Source of the DNA: a virus
DNA: 25,194 nucleotides
Strand: one strand, 5' to 3'
IMG/VR virus record: IMGVR_UViG_3300025128_000306
Location: 1-25,194 of that record
A model generated the notes under the pieces. The model saw only the letters and a program-made list of their open reading frames with translations, was not told where the DNA came from and did not search any database. The translations under genes were made by a program, and so were the position numbers. Below, one piece after another: positions 1-5,731 of this stretch (position 1 is the stretch's first letter; each line of letters starts with the position of its first letter).

Positions 1-127
1 GAAGAAAACAAGCACAGGGTACCATGTGTATCAGACCATCGAGTCGACCGTACCTGTGTTCAAGTTCCCTTCACGAGTGACATTGAGTGAACCGATGGGG
101 ACAGAACCACGAGGTGAAGAAGAATGA
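1..127 (+). CDS. C-terminal end of an unknown protein (5' truncated by the window)
   Basis: An open frame runs from base 2 to the TGA at 125-127 and gives a 41-residue C-terminal fragment ending in EPRGEEE. The beginning lies outside the window. I do not recognise it. Its stop overlaps the ATG of the next gene as ATGA, and the last 15 bases are the same stop/start cassette found at two later junctions. That overlap, and the continuity with a packed + strand gene row, are the reasons for calling it coding. Confidence 0.55.
   Translation, partial: KKTSTGYHVYQTIESTVPVFKFPSRVTLSEPMGTEPRGEEE
113..127 (+). repeat. Stop/start coupling cassette, copy 1 of 3
   Basis: The 15-base sequence GGTGAAGAAGAATGA ends one gene (residues GEEE, stop TGA) and starts the next (ATG at 124). 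It contains a GGTGA Shine-Dalgarno-like core eight bases before the ATG. Identical copies lie at 220-234 and 747-761. The match to copy 2 extends two bases further (AG). Confidence 0.85.
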
Positions 128-234
128 AGAAAATTGAGAAGTGGCAATTGATGAATATGTTGGATGAGATGACTAAAGAGGAACTCATCCTATTGAGAAA
201 CCAATTGAATTGTAGGATTGGTGAAGAAGAATGA
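124..234 (+). CDS. 36-residue unknown small protein
   Basis: ATG at 124 overlaps the previous stop as ATGA. The gene encodes 36 residues beginning MKKIEKWQLMNMLDEM and ending RIGEEE. It looks mostly helical, with charged and hydrophobic residues alternating. It lacks cysteines and membrane segments, and I recognise no family. The stop at 232-234 overlaps the ATG of the next gene, so three genes in a row are joined by the same motif. It could be a small regulatory or adaptor peptide, but nothing in the sequence shows this. Confidence rests on the precise coupling at both ends. Confidence 0.5.
   Translation: MKKIEKWQLMNMLDEMTKEELILLRNQLNCRIGEEE
220..234 (+). repeat. Stop/start coupling cassette, copy 2 of 3
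   Basis: Identical 15 bases to 113-127 and 747-761. It again encodes the terminal GEEE and the overlapping ATGA that starts the gene at 231. Confidence 0.85.
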
Positions 235-761
235 AGTTGATAAGAAGACCCGTGTTGAAGAGCGATGACAAAGCGATTGCTCATGCTTTGAAACACATCA
301 ACATGAATCACCCGAACACAGATGGCTACGAGGTCATACTTCACAATTGGGAAAAGAATGGAAAAACATCGTGGTCGGCACGGAAGTGGGCTAATAAGGC
401 TACAATATGGCTACGAAGAATTACTGTTCATACCCCCGATACAGATGGCCTTGGTATTACTTTCATCTTTGAAACGAAACCCGATACTCGTTGGGAATAT
501 GTGAACGGGTACAGTGAATGGGATGGTCGTAAAGATGTGAACTGCCGTACCCTTCGTCTTGTTGATAAAAAGCGTTTAGAATGGGACGACCCTAAAAAGA
601 TGGACCTTCTTGGTGGAAAGGTGGCGGTGGAAGAAGCAATCTATACCACAAATGGCACGACGCTACAACGAAGCGATGCCACGGAAGCAATGCTACGACT
701 GGTGTGTACATGGGTAATGAAGCACGGTTATGAAGCACAAAAGGAAGGTGAAGAAGAATGA
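231..761 (+). CDS. Unknown 176-residue early-region protein
   Basis: ATG at 231 lies in an ATGA overlap with the previous gene, and the SD-like GGTGAAGAAGA sits directly upstream. The 176-residue product is soluble, rich in W, K, R and D, with no signal peptide or membrane segment. Tryptophans are clustered in residues 40-65 and again near WEYVNGYSEWDGR (about 93-105), suggesting a compact globular domain. The C-terminus ends in EGEEE, again through the repeated cassette. I do not recognise the family. Its place at the head of the replication genes suggests an early role, but that is only context. Confidence 0.75.
   Translation: MKLIRRPVLKSDDKAIAHALKHINMNHPNTDGYEVILHNWEKNGKTSWSARKWANKATIWLRRITVHTPDTDGLGITFIFETKPDTRWEYVNGYSEWDGRKDVNCRTLRLVDKKRLEWDDPKKMDLLGGKVAVEEAIYTTNGTTLQRSDATEAMLRLVCTWVMKHGYEAQKEGEEE
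747..761 (+). repeat. Stop/start coupling cassette, copy 3 of 3
   Basis: Identical 15 bases to 113-127 and 220-234. It ends the 176-residue gene and starts the next at ATG 758. A related but diverged form (GGAGTGAATAAGAATGA) precedes the gene at 1023. Confidence 0.85.
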
Positions 762-916
762 CAACTAAAGATGTTCAAGACCGTTATGACAGATTACCCC
801 TTGAACTCAAACAGTGTCTTGTTCAAGGCTGTACGAACCTCCGAACTCCTATCATGGTTTGGCATGGTTTCAAAAGATGTGAAATGGCTAACTGTCTTTA
901 CAAGGGGCGTGCCTGA
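758..916 (+). CDS. Small four-cysteine (putative zinc-binding) protein
   Basis: ATG at 758 is in the third stop/start cassette and the TGA is at 914-916. The 52-residue product has cysteines at 20, 25, 41 and 46 (C-x4-C, then C-x4-C), separated by a basic aromatic stretch. This is the spacing expected of a small zinc-binding knuckle, but I cannot name a family. The next ATG begins at the base right after the stop. It is one of several Cys-rich microproteins in this replication region and could act as a DNA-binding or adaptor protein. Confidence 0.55.
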   Translation: MTTKDVQDRYDRLPLELKQCLVQGCTNLRTPIMVWHGFKRCEMANCLYKGRA

Positions 917-1030
917 ATGAAGCGAGTGAAATGTGAAGAGTGTGAGAGATTAAGGTTGCTTAACATGTTGGGAAAATACCCATTTTGTGTTGATTGGCCA
1001 GATTGTAAAGGAGTGAATAAGAATGAGTGA
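917..1030 (+). CDS. 37-residue four-cysteine microprotein
   Basis: ATG at 917 follows the preceding stop with no gap, and the product is 37 residues long. Cysteines at 6 and 9 form CEEC, with further cysteines at 24 and 30, so four potential zinc ligands are present in a very short protein. Its last eight bases overlap the start of the coiled-coil gene at 1023. No family is recognised. Back-to-back placement with another Cys-rich gene and translational overlap on both sides favour a genuine gene. Confidence 0.5.
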   Translation: MKRVKCEECERLRLLNMLGKYPFCVDWPDCKGVNKNE

Positions 1031-1208
1031 GATTGAAGACTTAGAGAAAAAGATTGAGAGCATGGAAGCGTACCTCGACGAACTGATGGTGCGAATTGAA
1101 AGAGCCGAACGACTTGTCGGTGCAGTGGAAGAACTCCAGAACGAAGTTGCCAAGATTAGAGGAGCCCCGGTAGGGATGCTCTTTGATTTCTGGGGGTCTA
1201 AGAAATGA
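1023..1208 (+). CDS. Coiled-coil microprotein with PIP-box-like C-terminal tail
   Basis: A 61-residue protein starting at ATG 1023 behind GGAGTG. Residues 3-46 have a strong heptad-like pattern of leucine, isoleucine and glutamate/lysine, predicting one long coiled coil. The tail, VGMLFDFWGSKK from residue 50, fits the PCNA-interacting pattern xxx-L-xx-F-(F/W), with L53, F56 and W57. It resembles the TLFDFLKK-type tail at the C-terminus of archaeal RFC large subunits, although the usual glutamine is a valine here. The gene overlaps the RFC small subunit gene as ATGA, and PCNA is encoded 3.4 kb downstream. I infer a clamp or clamp-loader tether; the function is untested. Confidence 0.7.
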   Translation: MSEIEDLEKKIESMEAYLDELMVRIERAERLVGAVEELQNEVAKIRGAPVGMLFDFWGSKK

Positions 1209-2146
1209 CTGCGTGGAGAGAGAAGTACCGTCCTCGGACTGTGGCAGACTTGGTAGGTTGTAAGGTGTTCAAGCAACAAGCACAACACTGGTCGTTAGAA
1301 ACGGCACCACCCTGCCTCCTGTTCATCGGAGGCCCCGGTGTCGGCAAAACCACAGCGGCCCGTGCTCTGGCACGGGATTGGCTTGGTGAGTGGTTCGGTC
1401 AAGAGAACTTCATCACCACCAATGCCAGCGATGACCGTGGAATTGGGTATGTCCGTGACCACCTCAAGCACATCTCAAGGCTCAAGGGTCTGATGGTAGC
1501 AAAGCGTGTCATCTTTTTAGACGAGGCTGACTCATTGACCAAGGACGCACAGAAAGCACTGCGTCAAATCATGGAAGACAGTCACGACACTATCATTTGG
1601 ATTCTTGCAGGGAACGACATCTCTGCTTTCCACAAAGCAATCAAGGACAGGTGTACAACATACGAATTCAAGTCGCACGGTCCTAACGAGATAGAGAAAG
1701 CCTGCCTCAAAATCCACGAGGCCGAAGGACTTCCCGAAGAATGGAAGCAGTACTACCGCAACCTTGCTCCCCTCTGCGAAGGCAGTCTGAGGCAGACGGT
1801 TGATACGCTACAATCATTATCAAAGACACCGGAGGCACTGGAGAAAAGAGTCCGGTCCTCTGGTCAAGACATGTCAAGAGCCGCTCTCCACTTAGCGGCA
1901 GGTGACTTTACTACGCTTAACGCATTCCTCAATCAACAGTTAGAGAAAGGCGACAGCCGATTCTATTTGTTGAAGACCCTTCGGTACAAGGCTAAGGGCC
2001 TCATCGAAGAAGGGGATGATTGGTTTGCTTTCATGAAGACCTACGGGGATTTCATGATGATGGCAACACAATGGCCGGATGACGATATGGCCTTCTTTGA
2101 ATACTTCGTCGCCACTCTCCAACAGAATAGGAGGTTGCATAAGTGA
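1205..2146 (+). CDS. rfcS: Replication factor C small subunit (clamp loader AAA+ ATPase)
   Basis: The 313-residue AAA+ ATPase matches the usual length of about 320 for archaeal RFC small subunits. Visible motifs are REKYRPRTVADLVG at the N-terminus, Walker A GGPGVGKT (42-49), TNASDDRGI (72-80), Walker B VIFLDEAD (102-109), sensor 1 AGND (135-138) and KDRC (147-150), which replaces the usual SRC arginine-finger motif. RFC opens PCNA and loads it on primed DNA using ATP. No RFC large subunit is visible here, so the viral protein may form a homomeric loader, borrow the host large subunit, or use the PIP-tailed coiled-coil protein encoded just upstream. Start ATG 1205 overlaps the preceding stop. 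Confidence 0.93.
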   Translation: MTAWREKYRPRTVADLVGCKVFKQQAQHWSLETAPPCLLFIGGPGVGKTTAARALARDWLGEWFGQENFITTNASDDRGIGYVRDHLKHISRLKGLMVAKRVIFLDEADSLTKDAQKALRQIMEDSHDTIIWILAGNDISAFHKAIKDRCTTYEFKSHGPNEIEKACLKIHEAEGLPEEWKQYYRNLAPLCEGSLRQTVDTLQSLSKTPEALEKRVRSSGQDMSRAALHLAAGDFTTLNAFLNQQLEKGDSRFYLLKTLRYKAKGLIEEGDDWFAFMKTYGDFMMMATQWPDDDMAFFEYFVATLQQNRRLHK

Positions 2147-2160
2147 GAATCATTGTCGAA

Positions 2161-2180
2161 AAGAAAGATGTTATATATGG
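2161..2180 (+). promoter_or_regulatory. Candidate archaeal BRE/TATA promoter for the SSB-RecA-PCNA-PolB run
   Basis: In the 93-base gap before the next gene, the A/G-rich AAGAAAGATG is followed by TTATATATGG (2171-2180), which resembles a BRE plus TATA box. Initiation about 25 bases downstream would fall near 2200 and leave a leader of roughly 40 bases, with AGGTGA before the ATG at 2240. This is one of the few real gaps in the + strand gene row. The transcription start is inferred only. Confidence 0.5.
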
Positions 2181-2239
2181 CTACTCAATCGGCAAAGATG
2201 CACCCGATGCAAAAACAAAAACAACACAGGTGAAAAAAC

Positions 2240-3490
2240 ATGAACAGTGAAATGATGGAAAAGATTGCCGCTTATGCGGTAAGAACAGGAAAGACAGAAG
2301 ACGAGGCTAAAGCCGCATTTGCGGCTTGGTTGAAAGATGAGTTCGGTGTGGTCGACATGGCCACCGAAGATGAATACTTGCTCAACGAATGGGCAGAGAT
2401 GTTCGTCATTGAAACACGGAACCTCGGAGCAAGCGGCGGCGGTGGTCGAGAAACGACAGTGTTCCTCGGTCACATCTGCGGTCTAAATGAAGCGATTCGT
2501 GACCAACGACAGAACCAGCGTGAAGCGGCAATTCTCGCCTTCCGACAAGACAGAAACAAAGCGATTGACAACGGTACTATTGGTATCGTTGCCGCCAATG
2601 ACGGTGTGTGGAACATCAACGGCAAGCCTACCAAGGACCGTGTCGATGGTGAACTACCATGGTACGCCTTCCTTGTGGACGGTACAGCGATTACCATGCT
2701 CAACACCAACAAAGAGTCACAGTCCTACGGGAAACCGATGGCGAGTGAAAGCAAAGTACGCTACATGTACTTCCTTGGCAACACCCAAGAGTCCTTCATC
2801 AATGAGCCTAAGATGTGGCGAATTGCTCTGAACGGCGATGACATGACACATACTTACGAACTCGGACAATTGTGCAGAGTTGAAGTCGTCCCGTCTTCTA
2901 ATGCTGACTCGGACATTCTTTACACCAACCGTGGCTTCGCCAAGACGGTTAAGTACAACACCGATGAAAGCATCCCTACTCAGTACACTGACGCTGGTCG
3001 GTTCTGGACGAATCCTGAACATGGCTCATGTGTCAACTTGGCTAACCTGTTGGAAGAGTACGAGGAACGAAAGGTCCCCTACAACAACAACTTCATCCCA
3101 CCAGTCGTTTTGACAAAGGGCTACATCAGCCGCATGTCTGTCGAGCCGACTGACAATCAGTACGATGATACCGGTAGGAACTTCCGCATCAGCGTCACCA
3201 GTCTTGAGTTGCAATCGACCTATGGTCGTGAGTCCAACCTTGCAGAGGTGACCGTCTGGGTCCCCGGTCGAACCTTCGACAGCACTCACCCATTTGAGTT
3301 CCACAACGGTGACGAATGGGTACCATACGCTGAGCGCACACAGGTAATCATCTGTGGCAAGGTCAAGACACGAATGTACCGTGAAGACATGGTCCCAAGC
3401 ATCACAGCACTGGGTATCTATGTCCCACCTCGTACAGCCCGACCCGGTGCTCGTGGCGGAAACACTGACACATCACAATTGGAGGAATAA
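2240..3490 (+). CDS. Putative single-stranded DNA-binding protein (RPA/OB-fold-like)
   Basis: A 416-residue soluble protein starting at ATG 2240 behind AGGTGA. The N-terminal 40 residues form a helical, UBA-like segment. A glycine-rich linker (GASGGGGRE, about 63-71) follows, then a long beta-rich, aromatic-rich region and an acidic C-terminal end (TDTSQLEE). An acidic tail after a beta-rich core is common in SSB proteins. I assign the role mainly from this layout and from its place between the clamp loader and a RecA/Sak4-like ATPase, PCNA and PolB. No zinc finger is seen. A virus-specific replication protein unrelated to RPA remains possible. Confidence 0.45.
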   Translation: MNSEMMEKIAAYAVRTGKTEDEAKAAFAAWLKDEFGVVDMATEDEYLLNEWAEMFVIETRNLGASGGGGRETTVFLGHICGLNEAIRDQRQNQREAAILAFRQDRNKAIDNGTIGIVAANDGVWNINGKPTKDRVDGELPWYAFLVDGTAITMLNTNKESQSYGKPMASESKVRYMYFLGNTQESFINEPKMWRIALNGDDMTHTYELGQLCRVEVVPSSNADSDILYTNRGFAKTVKYNTDESIPTQYTDAGRFWTNPEHGSCVNLANLLEEYEERKVPYNNNFIPPVVLTKGYISRMSVEPTDNQYDDTGRNFRISVTSLELQSTYGRESNLAEVTVWVPGRTFDSTHPFEFHNGDEWVPYAERTQVIICGKVKTRMYREDMVPSITALGIYVPPRTARPGARGGNTDTSQLEE

Positions 3491-3492
3491 AC

Positions 3493-4605
3493 ATGGGAGC
3501 ATTTGACGCATTGAAGAAGCATGTCGACCTCACAAACAAAGGAGTCGACGAAGACAAAGTTGGCGCTTTGGTCGCAGAGGCACTCAACCTTGAGAAGCAC
3601 CCTGCGCCACCGATGCCTCCTACGGAAGAAGCATCTGTGACAAACCAAGCACGAGGTCGACAGGGAGAAAGCCTTGTGGAACACATTGAGCGGACAACAT
3701 CTGAGCCAGCCGAACCTGCCACCAACTTCCCTGACCTCGCCAAAGAACTGGCCGCACAGACCTCTGTCAACAGAGTCAAGCCTTCGACCACATTCTGTGG
3801 TATCGTCGGTCACAGTGGGCGTGGTAAGACAGGCATCTCCATGGACTCATTCATGCACAACTCAGGTCCAAACGACATGATGTGGTGCATTGACTTTGAC
3901 GGCGGTGCACTTGATTGCAAGCACGCTCACTACCCTGACAGCGATGACAAGATTCGCATCTGGAACCCGTGGGAAACACAGGCACATGACCGTGTTGCTT
4001 TCAACTACCCTAAGACTCACCAGCGCACAATGAATCTGTGCAAGTTCGCACTTGAGCAAGCACGGAAGCAACAGGCTCCCGACTACGACGGACCTCGACT
4101 GACCACACTACTGGTCACTGCTGTTGACCAATACGACCAAGTCTGTATCAACAACATGAAGATTTACGACCTTGAGATGGATGCGAAGGATGCCATTGAA
4201 GCGGCCGCCTCCAAGTTGAACCAAGACATTGGTTGGAACTGGAACATTCGTACCACTCGTTTCAAGCAGTTGACGGCGCTCTGCCGCCAATTGAACTTCG
4301 CAGGTGTCGATGTGTTTTGGGAAACCCACATCAAGTCTGATGACAAAGAGTACAGTCACGATGGCTGGAAGTTCGTGTGGGAGAAGAACGCTAACAACGA
4401 CCTGACTCAAATCATCTGGTGCAAGGACCAAAAGATTCGCAACGAAGATGGCAAGGAGACTGGTGAGACACGATATGTGGCTGACTTTGTCAAGTGCAAG
4501 ACCAACCCTGACCTTCAAGGTCAAGAGCGTGTGTTCTTTGTGACCAAGAAGGGCCTACCGGCAACATGGATGGGCCTCGCAGAGTTGCGGGACAAAACAC
4601 TCTGA
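3493..4605 (+). CDS. RecA-fold P-loop ATPase, Sak4/AAA_24-like recombinase
   Basis: The 370-residue protein has a low-complexity, charged first 90 residues and then a RecA-like ATPase core. Walker A is GHSGRGKT (106-113), followed by MWCIDFDGGA (about 130-139), which resembles the acidic strand of Sak4/AAA_24 proteins. A Walker B-like strand TLLVTAVD spans about 205-212. Phage Sak4 proteins work with an SSB to anneal or exchange strands; here the putative SSB gene ends two bases upstream. The start ATG 3493 has GGAGGAA ahead of it. RadA is an alternative, but the classical RadA signature and HhH domain are not seen. The role in recombination-dependent replication is inferred. Confidence 0.6.
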   Translation: MGAFDALKKHVDLTNKGVDEDKVGALVAEALNLEKHPAPPMPPTEEASVTNQARGRQGESLVEHIERTTSEPAEPATNFPDLAKELAAQTSVNRVKPSTTFCGIVGHSGRGKTGISMDSFMHNSGPNDMMWCIDFDGGALDCKHAHYPDSDDKIRIWNPWETQAHDRVAFNYPKTHQRTMNLCKFALEQARKQQAPDYDGPRLTTLLVTAVDQYDQVCINNMKIYDLEMDAKDAIEAAASKLNQDIGWNWNIRTTRFKQLTALCRQLNFAGVDVFWETHIKSDDKEYSHDGWKFVWEKNANNDLTQIIWCKDQKIRNEDGKETGETRYVADFVKCKTNPDLQGQERVFFVTKKGLPATWMGLAELRDKTL

Positions 4606-4614
4606 GGTGATTGA

Positions 4615-5373
4615 GTGGCCTCCTTCACAATCAGCCGTAAGGCATTGTCGTCATTCTTGGGTTCATTCACCAAGGGAACCGACAATCTTGCGATAAGAGT
4701 GGGTGACGGCACCATCACTGTTGCAGTGGGTGCTCTCACTCATTACTTGAAGCGGTCTGTCGAAGTACAGGAAAGTGATGCTGGGAAGATATTCATCACT
4801 GACCTGACTCGACTGATGACCTACCTCGGAACAGCGTCTGCTTCTGATGTCACAGTCAGCCAGTCTGGACGGGGTAGGGCCTTGCAGGTCCGTGCCGGTA
4901 AGTCCTCCTTGGAACTACCGACATCGTCATTCGTTGCATCCGAAGAACAAGTACCTCTGATTGAGAAGGTCATCGCTAAGGCAGAGGGTTCAATGTGGAC
5001 TTCCTTTGGCCCTGCTTCTCTTGAAGCATCAGGCAACATCAGTGGTGTTGACCTGTATGGGCTCAGCAAGGCCGACAAGATTGTTGGTAGTGGCTTGAGT
5101 TGCAAAGTGGTGTATCGTCCTCGTGACAACGAGTTGGCCCTCATGGCCAAGAACACGAACAAGGGCAAGATGTTTGCAACAGCAGAAGTCGAGGCCGTGA
5201 GTGGGTCTAAGGAATCATACGAATCTAACTTCGCACACTGGCTCCCCGAACTCCTCACTACTGTTCCCGATACAGTCGTACAGTTCCACATGGGAGAATC
5301 AGCCCCATTAGTCATCCGTGACCAAGACGGCTCATATCTCCTACTTGTGTTCGACCAAGAGGTGGAAGCATGA
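4615..5373 (+). CDS. pcn: Sliding clamp, PCNA-like
   Basis: The 252-residue product has the length of archaeal and eukaryotic PCNA (about 245-260). The N-terminal ADSF-like strand, the repeated beta-hairpin pattern in two halves, and the C-terminal PLVIRDQDGSYLLLVFDQ (compare the PLK-YL-PR end of PCNA) support a trimeric ring clamp for PolB. The start is GTG at 4615, chosen because GAGGTGATT stands a few bases upstream and the previous gene stops at 4605. Sequence identity to cellular PCNAs looks low, so it may prefer viral partners. The stop overlaps the next ATG as ATGA. PolB is 350 bases downstream and RFC 2.5 kb upstream. Confidence 0.8.
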   Translation: MASFTISRKALSSFLGSFTKGTDNLAIRVGDGTITVAVGALTHYLKRSVEVQESDAGKIFITDLTRLMTYLGTASASDVTVSQSGRGRALQVRAGKSSLELPTSSFVASEEQVPLIEKVIAKAEGSMWTSFGPASLEASGNISGVDLYGLSKADKIVGSGLSCKVVYRPRDNELALMAKNTNKGKMFATAEVEAVSGSKESYESNFAHWLPELLTTVPDTVVQFHMGESAPLVIRDQDGSYLLLVFDQEVEA

Positions 5374-5540
5374 GGCGAGATGTTTGTTGGCTTTGTGGTG
5401 GCAAGTTGATTTGGCAATGTGACTACGACTTAGAAGACTATGGCTACATGGGCGTCGAAGGTATGATTGCTACGCTTGTCTGTTCCGACTGTGGAGCAGA
5501 TGTAGTGTACACTCTCCAAAACGAATTGGAGGAAGAGTGA
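5370..5540 (+). CDS. 56-residue zinc-ribbon-like microprotein
   Basis: ATG at 5370 overlaps the PCNA stop (ATGA). The protein has two CxxC knuckles, C6-x2-C9 and C38-x2-C41, about 28 residues apart, typical of a zinc ribbon. An extra cysteine is at 17 and the end is acidic (NELEEE). It has no enzymatic motif. Its position, coupled between PCNA and a second zinc microprotein leading into PolB, suggests a replication accessory or transcription-regulating role, though this is contextual. The stop shares its last base with the ATG of the next gene. Confidence 0.65.
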   Translation: MRRDVCWLCGGKLIWQCDYDLEDYGYMGVEGMIATLVCSDCGADVVYTLQNELEEE

Positions 5541-5731
5541 TGTCTATTTGCGTGGGATGCAGTGAACCCTTTGGGCAATCGGAACTGGTCGACGGAGACT
5601 GGTGTGAGGCCTGTTGGGAAGCGGTATCTCATGTAAAATGCAAACGACCACTCAAGCACCGTCCGAAAATGGAAGGTGTACTACACTGTAAGACATGTGC
5701 AAGGGAGGAGCGTGAGGTCGATGATTGTTGA
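5540..5731 (+). CDS. Zinc-binding microprotein with three CxxC motifs
   Basis: The 63-residue product from ATG 5540 has CxxC at 4-7, 22-25 and 50-53, plus C34 and C63, enough ligands for two zinc sites. A GTG three bases earlier is a possible alternative start, but the ATG sits in a TGATG junction behind GGAGGAAGAG and is preferred. Its 3' end overlaps the PolB start by 11 bases, so PolB translation is probably coupled to it. No family can be named. The middle is basic (KCKRPLKHRPK), which would suit nucleic acid contact. Confidence 0.65.
   Translation: MSICVGCSEPFGQSELVDGDWCEACWEAVSHVKCKRPLKHRPKMEGVLHCKTCAREEREVDDC

Noticed and set aside
2143-2250. 35-codon GTG-start frame between RFC and the SSB gene
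   Set aside because: It would cover the best TATA-like element and has no SD; the sequence reads better as a promoter region. A real small gene cannot be fully excluded.
3402-3813. Two long - strand frames (129 and 131 codons) opposite the SSB/Sak4 junction
   Set aside because: Both lie antisense to well-supported genes in different frames and have no recognisable features.
4821-5417. 198-codon - strand open frame opposite PCNA
   Set aside because: It is antisense to a convincing PCNA gene, has serine-rich composition typical of shadow frames, and shows no motif.
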